A stretch of DNA of 64,000 nt from NCBI GenBank assembly GCA_948144175.1, contig CANXME010002558.1:124001-188000 (forward strand), written 5' to 3'. The notes below the pieces were generated by a model. That model was not told the origin of the DNA. It saw nothing but the letters and a program-made list of their open reading frames with translations, and did not search any database. Positions 45,690-56,829 of this stretch are shown here, piece after piece (position 1 is the stretch's first letter; every line of letters starts with the position of its first letter). The translations under genes and the position numbers were made by a program. The stretch comes from Closterium sp. NIES-65. Lineage: Eukaryota; Streptophyta; Zygnematophyceae; Desmidiales; Closteriaceae.

Positions 45690-46556
45690 GAGCTAGCATT
45701 CAGGTCGGTCGACTGCCAGCGCAGCATGGTCCACCACGTTCCAGCACGACTTGGTCGACTTCGCTCCAGCGGTGCAAAGTCGACGGTGTGCCAACGCTGC
45801 AGGTTGTCGGCGTGACAGCGTTGCTCCCGCAGAACAGCAGCGCACCTACTTCGTACGTGCTCGCAGATGATTGGCAGGCTAAGCATCGTCACATGCACAA
45901 CGCACACATCGTGTCATCCTCGTGCTGACGATTCCACCTGATCCGCCACGTTGACCTTGGGATACCACCCCCGAGGTTAGCCTCGCCAACATCGCCTGGG
46001 AGACCGTCGCACTCTTCCGCAGAGCCTCGTCACCTAGGTAACCTGGTCGACCGGGCAACCATGTCAACCAGCTGCTCCTGTATGTGCCCGTCGACCTCCC
46101 AAGTCGACGACCACTCCAGGTCGGTCTCACCAGGTCGACCACACCCTTGGTCGACCAGCTCCAAGACGACGTCACTCTTGGTCGACCAGCTCCATGTCGA
46201 CCAGCGCAGTTGCCAGCCGACCACCCAAGACGGCTACCCAAAGTCGGTGTCACCAAGTCGGCGTCGACTTCCAGGCCGACCTCTCAAAGTCGGCGACCTC
46301 CCAAGTTGGCGACTTCGCAAGTTGGCGACCTTGCAAGTCGGCGCCGACTTCCAGGTCGACGCGCCACATCACCGACCACCAGTTAAAGTTGGCCGCCGGC
46401 TTCCCAAGTCGGCGGCATTGCAGTGGCCCCGTGCAAGTCGACCAACCCCGTCAACCAGCTCGCCCACTGCTGCAAGTCGGCGGTACCTCCCGTACACCCA
46501 ACCACGAAGTCGGCTCCGCCCAAGCGAGGACGGGGCCAACAACAACTCCCGTTGAC
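45690..46556 (+). repeat. GTCGAC-rich dispersed repeat, copy 1 (LTR-like)
   Basis: Dense in GTCGAC, GGTCGACCAGCTCC and AAGTCGGCG motifs, ending ACTCCCGTTGACA. The block around 45953 (CACGTTGACCTTGGGATAC) and the last 90 bp (CCCGTACACCCAACCACG, then CCCAAGCGAGGACGGGG) recur at 63504 and 63770-63838. A related piece lies inverted in the LTR of gypsy G (about 33815-33895). It is probably part of an LTR (U3) of that gypsy family. Confidence 0.65.
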
Positions 46557-46564
46557 ATAAGGAA

Positions 46565-46850
46565 GCAAGGATAGGGAGACAGGAAGGGGAGATGGGGAGG
46601 GACAGAGAAGGATGGGGTGATTTGGAGGAAAGAGGGGGAGAGGAGGCGAGAAGGAGAGGGAAGAAGGGGGGAAAGAAGGGGAAAAATGATGAAGGGAGGT
46701 GTAATGGGAGGGAAATGGTCTGGCAAGTGGGAGTTGGGCTATCGTGAGGGAGATGGGCTAGCTGGAGGGTGGCGGCATGGCGAAATTGGGAGGCAAGAAA
46801 GGGGAATGGAAGGAGGGGTGGAATAGAGGGGAGAAGAGGTCAAAAGGGGA
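46565..46850. repeat. purine-rich stretch in block T
   Basis: G/A-rich low-complexity DNA (GGAGAGGAGGCGAGAAGGAG and similar), partly repetitive, without a clear unit. It gives proline/serine-rich minus-strand frames that should not be read as genes. Confidence 0.7.
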
Positions 46851-47128
46851 CGGAGGGGTGGATAATGACGATATATAGGGGGGATAATGAGGGCATGCGG
46901 GAATTGGGGGTGTGTAGGGCTGTGGGGATAATGCCTTAATGGCATAGGGGCAGGAGCAGGTGTAGGGGCAGGGGCAGGGGCAGGAGCGGCAGCAGGGGAT
47001 GAGCTGAGTCCCCCCAGCAAAGCGGTGGATGCTCTCATTAGGAGCTTCGTGGAGTCTTTCCTCTTTGATGTACGTCTGCCTTGCTGCCCTGCCGTGCTGT
47101 GCAATGCGCCTGGGTTTTGCGTACCCCA

Positions 47129-47183
47129 TTGCATGGCATGGCATGGCATGGCATGAGATGGCATGGCATGGCATAGAATGGCA
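47129..47183. repeat. (GCATG)n pentanucleotide microsatellite
   Basis: About ten copies of GGCAT/GCATG with two variant units. It encodes MHAMPCH-type stretches on the minus strand that are artefacts. Confidence 0.9.
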
Positions 47184-47776
47184 ATGCAATCATGATGCCA
47201 CATAAGCCATGTGTACCGTGTTGTTTTGCAACACACCATGTGCCTTATAATGCCCTGAAACACTATGAATGTTGTGGATTGCTGTGAGGGGTCATTCCAC
47301 TCTCCCTCACCATTTCCCACTTTTGTTTCCTACCCACCCTCCCACCCACCCAACCACCCAACCATACATCCTTCTCAACAGGACATGGACATCTTCTTTA
47401 GAGCACCACTCAGCTTTGTCACCTCCCCTATTGCCACCTCCCCTACTGTCACCTCCGCTCCTGTCTCCTCCGCACCTGATATCCTCACCATCGACCAGCC
47501 CTCCTCCCCTTCCTCCTCTCTCTCCTCCCCCACGCTCCCCTCCCCCCCCTCTGCTGCAACCAGCCCTGGATCGACCAATTGGGGTGAATTGGGGGGAAAC
47601 CGGCAATGGGAAGGGCATCAGGCGGCGGGAAAGGGGAATCGGGCGTCGGCGAAGGGGAATCGGACGGGGGGGGAAAGGGGAATCGCTAAGTCGCCGCCTC
47701 AATGCATTCTCACTTTGGATGCAAAATGCTCAGTGTATTAGGCGCCGTAAAATAAACAATGTTTCTGTACACGTAT
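47184..47776. other. unassigned DNA left of copia I
   Basis: C/T-rich with short GGGGAATCGG repeats near 47620-47690. Open frames 47265-47741 and 47269-47784 are Ser/Pro-rich and overlap in different frames; no domain is recognised. It ends with CGTAT (47772-47776), the target duplication of copia I. Confidence 0.5.
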
Positions 47777-48595
47777 TGTTATAGTCACAGTAGGCTCCAA
47801 TGTGCCTAAAACGAAAGATAGAGCGCACAGTTGGATTTCTGCACAGCGGCTTCAAACGTTCATAGCGTTCTGGTCACAGCTTCAAATGACCTTTTTTAAC
47901 TTGGATCTGGAGCGTCTTACTGTCGCCTACAATAGGCAATTTAGATCGCACGATTTCACCAAGTATTGACGACACAGCAACGGTTTGAACGAACAGCACT
48001 ATTGCAGCCATTATAGTCTTAAAACACAAGATAGGAAGAGTTAGGAAGAGTTACGAGTTGGGAATGACTCCCAGCTCCTACAAACCCAAGACCCAAGGTA
48101 CACTGATGTGGAACAGTGCCACACTGTCCCCAACCAAGAAGGGTCTCGAAACTACCCTCCACAAGGGTCTACACCCACATAAATGTTACACTACACAAGG
48201 TAATGTAACTATCTTCAACATCTTGAAGTGTACCCTCTTTGGCGAGCTTCGAAATCACTTGAGGCTTAACACCAAGGCTCTGGTTCTTCACCACAAACTC
48301 ATCCTTGAGTTCTTCATGGGTCTGCTGCACACACCTGCGACACGCCGAACGTTCGACACAGGACAAAATAGGAACTGCGCGAGACACACAAGCGACAAAA
48401 TAGAAACCGCACGGGACACAAATAGCGATAACTCACTATTGACTTGACACACACATTCGACATCATGACTCAACATTCGCACACTATTATAAGCATGAAA
48501 TATATATGATCTCATGCCCTCATACCATTCCATGCACACACGCATGCACGCACACAGACAACAAGCCGAGTGCAAACCGTAGGGTTGCACCAACA
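47777..48595 (-). repeat. 3' LTR of copia I
   Basis: 819 bp, TGTTATAGTCAC...GCACCAACA in plus reading. It aligns end to end with 53436-54255. An internal doublet TAGGAAGAGT (about 48032-48050) is present in both LTRs. Confidence 0.93.
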
Positions 48596-51500
48596 AACTC
48601 CCCCTCGGGTTGTTGACCGTAGGATCTGTTGCTCTCAGTTTAGAGCCATCCCAGTCAGCTTGCAACACTTCCAATGGTGCTGCTCCACCAGCCTCTTGGT
48701 CATCATATCAGCTCGCTGCCCCGTCGCCTTCACATAGTGCAACTCAACCTCACCCGCAGCCACCATGCTCCTCGTCCAATGCCACTTCACCCTCATGTGC
48801 TTGGTGAGGCCGTGCAACACAGGATTCTTAGCCGGAGCAATGGCACCCTGGCTGTCACAGTAGAGTGGGGTAGGTCCTTGCTGCTCCTCCCCCAATTCAG
48901 CCAACAAACACCGCTGCCACACAATCTCCCGTACGGCACGGAAGAGTGCTATGTACTCAGACTCCACCGAGCTTAATGCTTGGTCCACCTGCTTCTTGCT
49001 TTCCCAAGCAGTTGGGCCTCCACTAACACAGCAAATGAACCCTCCAACACTTGTCATGTTCTCTGGTTCCAATGCATATGAAGCATCCGAGTAGGCGGTG
49101 AGGAACAAACGCCCGGGTTCAACACCATCCGCGCCCTTTTGGCGCCTTTGCACCGCCGTCGAGTATTGCAGCCCAACGGTTGGTGTTTGGCCAAGATACT
49201 TGGCCACCCTCATTCCAGCTACTACCTGCTCCTCATTAGGGCATTGCACAACCCTAGCAAGCTGCCCGGTAGCAAAGACAACGTCCGGCCGAGTGTTCAC
49301 CGCCACATACATGAGGCTGCCCACCAACGAGTGAAAACGGCGCCTCTCCTCTTCACCAACGCTCTCCTCCTCTGGTCCCTTCACACACTTGAACCCAAAA
49401 GGAAAGGGAGTAGCCACATGACCTTCACTCTGGCCAAAGTTGGCAGCCAACGCCTCCAGGTACTTCAGTTGGTGCACTCGCATGCTCCGCTTCTCCACGT
49501 CTCGTTCGATGTGGAGCCCAAGGTAGAAGTTCACGTCACCAAGGGACTTGCACTTGAACTTGTCTTGCAGCGTCAGCATCACCTCCTTCACAAGGTCAGA
49601 GGAGGGTGAGAAGATGAGAATGTCATCCACATAAACTACCATGAAGCTCCTCTGCTCCCCCTCGCCAAGCATGAACAAGGAGTGATCGGCCGTTGAGGGA
49701 GTGAAGCCGATCTCCTCCAACACTTCGTGCAGCTTCATGTACCATTGCCTAGGGGCCTGCTTCAGCCCATAGAGGGCCTTCTTCAGCTTCCACACTCTGC
49801 CACTACCATCGTCAAACCCCTAAGGCTGCGCCATAAAAATCTCCTCCTCAAGGATGCCGTTAAGGAATGCCGTTACGATGTCCATTTGTTTTACTACCCA
49901 TCCTTTGATGGCGGCTCGCGCGAATAGGGTTCGTAGCGTCGCTGGCTTCACTACAGGGGCAAACAGCTCCTTGAAGTCCACCTTCTCCTTCTGCTGGTAC
50001 CCCTTGGCTACAAGCCTAGACTTGTAGCGCTCGATCTTGCCGTTGGCATCCGACTTGATTTTGAAGAGCCACTTGGACGTTATCGCCGTACGCCCCTCCG
50101 GTAGCTCCACCAATTCAAATGTGTCATTCTCCTTAATGCTTTTGAGCTCACTCTCCATTGCCTTCTTCCACTGCTTAGCATCACTACTCTCCAAGGCCTC
50201 CTTGAGAGTTGCTGGTTCTCCGGGCATCTCCACCGGAGAGAAGAACACGAACGCACTTTCCTCGTAGTCACTCTCCTCGTCGTCTCCGACCATCATTGCC
50301 GCTCCGGCCAGGGCTGACTTCCCCTGCTTTCCCGGTGCATCATAGGTCAACCTATTAGGGGGTTGAACTCTCCTCTTCCCCCTTCCTTCCTCCTCAGCTG
50401 CAGGGACTTGAAGGCCTTGGCGTTGCTGCGGTGTGGCTCGGTTCCGTGGAGCGCTCATAGTGCGGGAAGGAAGTGTCGGTGCACGCTCGCTCACTTCGTG
50501 CACCTCCTCCTCTTCTTCCTCTGCATCCTTGGCTTCCTCTCCCCCATTCACAAGGGAGGATTGCCTTGTGGTGGTGCCGCCGCCGCTGAGCTCCAAAGGC
50601 AGCTCCACATGCTCCAAACCGGAACTCTTCACCTCCCCAAACCGCACGCCTAACTTCACCTTCGTCTCCGCCTTCCAATCCTTGTACATGAAGTTCTCCA
50701 TGAACTTGCAGTCCCTGCTCACCATGAACTTCTTGGTGAATGGGTCCCAAAGAAGCTACCCCTTCCTGTTTTGGGCCATGCCCAAATGCACAGCCCATAT
50801 CGCCTTGGCAACAAGCTTGTTGTGCCGAAGTTGCTTAGGTACGAGCGCCATGCACATGCACCCGAACACCCGAAGCATATCCACCTTTGGCTTCCTTTCA
50901 ATCCACTCCACATAGGGCACCCATTTATCTGCTCCAACATGAGTCAAGGCTCTGTTCTTGGCCACGCACGCACTCCGCACCGTATCAAGCCAGAAATAAT
51001 CGGGTAGCCCGGCTTCAATGAGCAACCCGCGTGCCGTCTCCGTGATCGTGCCTTTCGCTCGCTCAACAATGCCGTTCTTTGCAGGGGAGTATGGCATGGT
51101 AAAGGAGTGCCTTATCTCATTCTTCTTCAGACACAACCCGAACTCCTTGCTCAGGAACTCTCCCCCACGATCGGTGCAGATCGACTTCACAAGCCGGTCT
51201 TGTTGCCGCTCCACCATCGGCAACCAATCGGTCTTCATCGTTTCAGCTACGTCGCTCTTCTTGGACAGCACGTACACCCAGGTTATGCGGGTGTAGACAT
51301 CCACAATTGTGAGGAAATACTCTGCTCCAGCAGCTCCAAGCTTCAGGGGGCCCACCACGTCCATCACCACCTCATCAAGTGGTGCCTTTGCCGTTGCCTC
51401 CGAACTAGGGAACGGAAACCGTGTGAACTTGGCTTGAATGCACGTCGGGCAGCCAAGCACCTCATCGGGCTTCCCCTTCACACTTATGCCAGCAACCATC

Positions 51501-53435
51501 TGGTTCTTCACTAGCTGCTGCAAACTAGGCAGGGCCACATGCCCCATTCGTCGATGCAAGGTAAGCCAATCACACTCCCCCGTAGCGGAAGTCGGATTGG
51601 AGAATGCCGCGCTCGCAATAGCGCCCCACATGCTCTCTCCGTACTCCTCTTCCGCTGCTACCTCGGGGCTCTCCTCACCCTTGTGCTGCTCCTTGGCTGC
51701 TGCAGCACAATTGTTATAATCATCGAGCTTGCTGGTCCCTCCAAGATTTGCTCTTCTTGGACTCGTTCTCCTTAGCACGACCGTTCGCGCCATCACCACT
51801 ACCAACCGCTTCACCCTTGGTGCTGACGCTTGCTGCCACTTGCCTCTCCTTAGGCATGGGGACCATAGGGATCTGCCACATCTCGATGTAGACATCCCTA
51901 TCCTCCTGAAGGTCCCATAGAATCCGCTCGCAAAGCCTCGCGGTATAAGTCTTGGCTCCCTTCGAGTTCGTGTCCATGCCGGCCTTTGCCAATCGCCGCA
52001 CGGAAATCAGGTTGGCAGCAAGGCTGAGCACCCAAAGCACGTTCTTAAGGCCCACCATCTTCCCATCAGCACCCTTGAACATGGCCTTGCCCATGCTTTT
52101 CACCTCTGCTCGCTGCCCCAAAGCCGATGTGACATGCTTCACCGGTGACGGTTCAAGTTCGGTGAGCACGCGCGAGGTGTCATGGTATAGGTAGAGCCAC
52201 TATCGATCACCCAATAGTCCAGGGGGTGTAGGGTGACATTTCCCACAGCTGCAGGCTCTTCAAAGTCTTCATCCTTCTCTGGTGCTACCGGTGCTTGCAT
52301 TGACACAAAGTAGAATTGACCCGGGTACCGATCGCCGCTCGAGTCCTCGTCATTATCTCCACTATTCATGTTTGCAGCACCACCTCCGCGACCGCCACGG
52401 CCTCCACGGCCTCTTCCTCTCCCTCCTCCTACTCCTCTACCCTCTTGGCCTTGAGCAGGGGGCCATCCATCTGGGAGTTTGTAGCAATCGCGCCACATAT
52501 GTCTGCTCTTGTGGGAATAGTGACACTCGCCGTCAAATCGGCTGCGACCGCGTCTGTAGCTCTTGTCGTCGCTGCCGTAACCGCCACTTCCGCGGCCTCC
52601 GCTGAAGTTGCTGCCACCAAACCTTCCTCCCCCTCGTCCTCTGCCTCTTCCTTGGCCATATCCATGGCCGACGCTCACTGTCCCAGCGCCATCCGCACTC
52701 GCCAACTCACGGCGGCGGAAGTCCTCTTGAAGGATCGCGCGCTTCACGTTTTCAAGTGAGAGACGGGGCAGATCACTGTGTAAGTTGATGATGAGCAAGG
52801 ACCATGATTCCGAGATTAGGGCCAGCAACTTGGTCTTCTTCTAGAGCTCACTGTAGTTCAAATCTGCTCCTTCAAGTCGCGTCAACAAGTCGAAGAATTT
52901 CTGCACCCCTTCTTCAACCGCTTTATCCTCTTCAACTGTAGTGTCGCCATTTGCCATTCCAACACCACAGCTACCGCCGCTGTTGCAGGAGCATGTACAC
53001 TCTCGAGAGTAGCCCATGCCTTTGGTCCCTTCTCTGGTTCACGCTGGAATGGCTTGATGTGACGGATTTGGCTGCTCCCCAACGCTTGCCCTAGTAGGAG
53101 ATAGCCTTGTGCGCTCTTCCGCACCCACGGGCTCTTCTCCGGGTCGTTCTCGGGACGCTTCTCCATTTCTTCCATCACCTCGAGCAGGTCATAGTGGTCA
53201 AATACGTTCTCCACTTCTGAAGGACCACTCAGCAAAGTTGTCACCATTGAACTTGTCAAGCCCGAACACTCTCGGTTCGTCCCTAGAAGGTCTAAGAGTA
53301 GGTTGCATGGGCGCCACGGCTGAATCACGGGCTTGGCCTTATGCTTGGGCTTCTCCATTGCCTCCAGCACCTCTGCCACCCCTTTCTTCAGGTCCAGCCA
53401 TTGTCGTAGCTGCTCCAAGGCGCTCTGATACCACT
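48596..53435 (-). pseudogene. gag-pol remains of copia I
   Basis: From right to left: gag (about 52880-53400; MEKPKHKAKPVIQPW, SGLTSSMVTTLLSGPSEVE), then a Gly/Arg-rich segment with a knuckle-like HYSHKSRHMWRDC (about 52500). Protease VIDSGSTYTM is near 52200. Integrase (about 50800-51600) has LTLHRRMGHVALPS, CPTCIQAKF, CTDRGGEFLSKEF and SPAKNGIVERAKG. RT (about 49500-50250) has ITSKWLFKIKSDANG and, near 49640, VVYVDDILIFSPSS. RNase H (about 48640-49150) has AYSDASYALEPENMTS and SSVESEYIALF. It is broken in about five places but all domains are recognisable. Confidence 0.88.
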
Positions 53436-54255
53436 TGTTATAGTCATAGTCGGCTCCAATGTGCCTAAAACGAAAGATAGAGTGCACAGTCGGATTTCTG
53501 CACATCGGCTTCAAACGTTCTTAGCATTCTGGTCACAGCTTCAAATGACCTGACTTAACTTGGATCTAGAGCGTCTTACTGTCACCTACAATAGGCAATT
53601 TAGATCGCACGATTTTACCAAGTATTGACGACACATCGACGGTTTGAACGAACGGCACTATTGCAGCCACTATAGTCTTCGAACACAAGATAGGAAGAGT
53701 TAGGAAGAGTTACGAATTGGGAATGACTCCTAGCTCCTACAAACCCCAAGAGCCGAGGTACAGTGATGTGGAACAGTGCCACACTGTCCCCAACCAAGAA
53801 GGGTCTCGAAACTACCCTCCACAAGGGTCTACACCCACATAAATGTTACACTACACATGGTAATGTAACTATCTTCAACATCTTGAAGTGTAGCCTCTTT
53901 GGCGAGCTTCGAAATCACTTGAGGCTTAACACCAAGGCTCTGGTTCTTCACCACAAACTCATCCTTGAGTTCTTCATGGGTCTCCTACACACACCTGCGA
54001 TACGCCGAACGTTGGACACAGGACAAAATAGGAACCGCGCGAGACACACAAGCGACAAAATAGAAACCGCGCGGGACACGAATTGCGATAACTCGCTATT
54101 GACTTGACACACACATTCGGCATCATGACTCAACATTCACACACTATTATAAGCATGAAATATATATGATCTCATGCCCTCATACCATTACATGCATACA
54201 CGGATGCACGCGCACGGACAACAAGCCGAGTGCAAACCATAGGGTTGCACCAACA
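53436..54255 (-). repeat. 5' LTR of copia I
   Basis: 820 bp, ending GCACCAACA and followed by the CGTAT duplication. Its left border is next to CTCTGATACCACT, the minus-strand primer-binding site. Confidence 0.93.
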
Positions 54256-54419
54256 CGTATAACCTATGCGTGAGAAGCGCTATAATCCCTTAGACTAGCA
54301 GTGCGTTTGGAAGTTGCCTTAGTAGTGGTGACTAAGAACGTTGTGGGAGTGGGGATAGTGGCGAGGAGGCATGTCCTTCACTATATTTTTGGCTAGCCAT
54401 AAACATTTGACATGTGAGT

Positions 54420-54500
54420 CAGGTGAGAGGGGCTGGGTTTGAACTTGTCGCTCTGTCAGAAGTCAAGAGACTTTGTAATTTGGTTACCACCATGTACCTT
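54420..54500 (-). other. possible tRNA-derived (SINE-like) segment
   Basis: On the minus strand a B-box-like GTTCAAACC (54436-54444) lies about 45 bases after TGGTAACC (about 54483-54490), a poor A-box candidate. Spacing is tRNA-like, but I cannot fold a convincing cloverleaf and see no oligo-A or T tail. It could be a decayed SINE head or chance. Confidence 0.25.
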
Positions 54501-54522
54501 TTATAAACTTTTGGCCTTTCCC

Positions 54523-54548
54523 CTGCCAAATGTATACCGCTGCTTTAA
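54523..54548 (-). repeat. right 22-bp terminal inverted repeat and TTAA of block T
   Basis: CTGCCAAATGTATACCGCT + GCT (54523-54544) is the inverse of 42151-42172 with one mismatch. TTAA follows at 54545-54548. Confidence 0.8.
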
Positions 54549-55345
54549 CCTTGGCCCCGACTGCCCTCTCTGCATAGCGTATCCAACGATCCAACGCTTG
54601 AAGACCATGGCCATCTCATCCTCTGTCCGGAGTTTGCTGTGGCCATACACATCCGTGTGCACCAAGTCAAGAGGTGCGGAGGCCCGAGATCCGGAGGTAG
54701 GGAAGGAGGTCCTTGGCAACTTCCCGGTGGTGCAATCAGGGCACTTGCTTGGCAGCCCACCACCCTCCTTGATCTCCACACCCTTCACGCACTCCACAAG
54801 TTGCTGCCTCCCCGCATGTCCCATGCGTAGGTGTAGCAAATCTGCTGTCACTTGTTCCACGTCCCTCCAACAGGTGCTGCAAGCAACTTCCTTAGCTTCA
54901 CCCCCATTTGCCCTCTCCACCTGAGGCACACAAACTGAAATACAATGTAGACCTTTGTCTGACTTGGCCTCCATCACCACAGCTCCACCCTTGCGAATCG
55001 TGCCCCCTCCCATGGTGAAGGTGCATGTGTATCCTTGCCTAGCAAGCTGAGAGCATGAGAGATGGCTGGCTGCCAATCCAGGAACATAAAGCACACCTTT
55101 CACATCCAACACCTCAACCTCCTTCCCCTTAATTTCGGTTGCTTGCAACGTTCTCCGCTCCCCACGATCACATTCCTTGAATTAAGTTGCCAGCTGATCT
55201 CTAGCTGCGGCTCAATGGACCCTGTCCACGTAATGAGGTCGTGGTGACCTTCGAGCAGCTGGGGCACGGCAGTCTTGTCCGCCGAGAACTTAAAGTAGCC
55301 GTACACTGGCACAATGCCTCCATCTCGGCCGCCCGACACATGGGT
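54545..55345 (-). pseudogene. copia element H/K, upstream part (gag end, pre-integrase, early integrase)
   Basis: Minus strand, right to left: a gag-like N-terminal piece with LLEGHHDLITWTGSIEPQLE (about 55200-55280), then VEVLDVKGVLYVPGLAASHL (protease to pre-integrase). The integrase zinc region follows (LLHLRMGHAGRQQL, CPDCTTGKLPRTSFP), then the first part of the integrase core (APLDLVHTDVYG) up to the TTAA at 54545. The integrase core continues on the far side of block T at 42150. Gag is shortened and no LTR is visible upstream. It is broken. Confidence 0.8.
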
Positions 55346-56053
55346 CGCTATAGCCGACTTGACTCCACTTTGTTGTGGAGAATGACGTCAACCTCTGACA
55401 TCGCCTTGCAAGCTGCCTGTAGTCGTCGTCAACGGTAGCTCTCGTGATTGCATCTTGCAGACGCCAACATTGGCAGCCTGAATCACTCAACGTGTCACTC
55501 CCATGCCTCCATCGCAAACTAGGTCGTCGCCACCTTTGTTGTGCATGGGTCGAGGAGAAGTGGGCACATCGTCCGCTTCAGGTCGGGGAGAAGCGGGCGC
55601 ATCGTCCGCTTCAGGTTGGGGAGGGTGGTCGGGGGCCCACTGCCGCACGAGTGCCTAGGAGCATCACCTCCAAGAGAGCCTCACCAAACTCACCAGCATC
55701 GTGGCATCACCGAACATCAGCCTCCCGCGCCTACAGGGCATCCTCTACACCTACAGTTTCTTCCGGGGTGACCACTATAGTCTATACGGCTGCCGGCCTA
55801 CAACAACTTAGGTAATGCGCAACTAAGTCGGCTACTCTTAAGGTACCTTGCGGTGCCGTCCACGCTCACTCTAGACCTGGAGCTGGACTACAGAAGAAGG
55901 CACAGCATCTATGAGTGGTCGTAACGTTTGCTCGTGTTCTCTCTACTTGCACATTCACAGGGCTAACTGACAAGAGTTTCACAAGCAAAAGCTGGGTACA
56001 GTGATGCAAACGGCAATGGCACTAATGACTACATCGGAGGTCCAGCAACCTAG
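55346..56053. other. unassigned DNA left of copia J
   Basis: Mixed-composition DNA with a 33-bp tandem doublet near 55549-55620 (GGGAGAAGCGGGCGCATCG type). The open frame 55444-55815 (123 aa, plus) spans the doublet and has no recognisable domain. It ends with CCTAG (56049-56053), the target duplication of J. Confidence 0.5.
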
Positions 56054-56185
56054 TGTCAAACATTATATATGTTGTGCTTGTTTAGGCTACAGTGGGTTAG
56101 CCTATAGGGGGTACACAATTCTAGGGTTAGGTACTTGTACTGATTCCACTGTTAGTTCAATCATTCCTGTTCGTTCATTTCAACA
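56054..56185 (+). repeat. 5' LTR of copia J
   Basis: 132 bp, TGTCAAACATTATATATG...TCATTTCAACA. It differs from the 3' LTR at one site. The primer-binding site follows directly. Confidence 0.95.
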
Positions 56186-56269
56186 TGGTTTCAGAGCAGG
56201 TCCCTTCCTAGGATCGTTTTTTTTTAGGGCCCACCACTACTTACCTACCTACCTGCGCCCTAGGGCGCC

Positions 56270-56640
56270 TCGTTTTTCACGGCCCCCTAAGGCCCCGCGA
56301 CCCGCGACCCGTCCCTTAGTGACCTGCGAGCCGCCCCTTAAGGCCCCGTCGGCCCACGCGCTCGCCCCTTACGGCCCCACGCTCGCCCACTAGCCACCCC
56401 GTCGGCCCCGCGATCGCCCCTAACGACCCCGTCGGCCCCGCGCTCACCTCCCTAGAGGCCCCCGTCGGCCCTGCACTCGCCCCTTGAGGCCCCTTACGGC
56501 CCCGCGCTCGCCCCTAGAGGCCCCGAACGGCCCGCGCTTGCCCCTAGAGGCCCTCTACGGCCCCGCGCTCGCCCCTAGAGGCCCCGAACGGCCCCGCGCT
56601 CGCCCCTAGAGGCCCCGAACGGCCCGTGACCGCCACAGCC
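56270..56640 (+). repeat. about 31-bp minisatellite in the leader of copia J
   Basis: Units with CGCCCCTAGAGGCCCCGAA and CGGCCCCGCGCT, about ten copies with some shorter variants. It matches the leader arrays of C-F in position and in the GCCCCT..GGCCCCG theme, but not in unit length. Confidence 0.85.
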
Positions 56641-56829
56641 CCTCCAGGACCGAGCCGAGCAGCGCGACCCAAACCGAGCCGCCCAGTCCGAGCCGAGCCG
56701 CGCGACCCGAGCCGAGCCGCGCGACCCGAACCAAACCGCGCCGCCCCACCCGAGCCGCGCCGCCCTACCTGAACCGAGCCGCCCTACCTACCTCATCCTC
56801 CTACTCCTACTGCTGCTCCTACTGCTCCT

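Larger units (their letters stand above)
47777..54255 (-). mobile_element. Ty1/copia element I, broken, long LTRs
   Basis: Minus-strand element of 6,479 bp with LTRs of about 820 bp at 47777-48595 and 53436-54255. A perfect CGTAT duplication lies at 47772-47776 and 54256-54260. The LTRs differ at roughly 44 sites (about 5%). The primer-binding site TGGTATCAGAGC is just inside the 5' LTR (minus strand, about 53423-53434), and a polypurine tract GAGGGGGAGTT abuts the 3' LTR. The coding order gag-PR-IN-RT-RH is copia. It is broken, with about five breaks. Longer LTRs and different gag and pol separate it from the A-F/J family and from H/K. It inserted into block T. Confidence 0.95.
42151..54544. 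mobile_element. block T: TTAA-flanked DNA element with 22-bp TIRs, carrying copia I
   Basis: Ends are 22-bp inverted repeats (one mismatch), each bordered by TTAA. Outside them lie the two halves of one minus-strand copia integrase: the early part to the right (54545 on) and the core to the left (up to 42150). T therefore inserted into that copia. Without copia I and its duplication it measures about 5.9 kb. TTAA target duplication is the hallmark of piggyBac-type transposons, but the TIR lacks the usual CCC start, and I see no transposase. The interior holds GC-rich repeats, a polypyrimidine tract, a MITE, purine-rich repeats and a GTCGAC-rich repeat. T is best called a large non-autonomous DNA element of uncertain superfamily. 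Confidence 0.65.

Noticed and set aside
45879-46574. Arg/Ser/Thr-rich overlapping frames
   Set aside because: They come from a GTCGAC-rich non-coding repeat also found at 63203-63840 and in a gypsy LTR.
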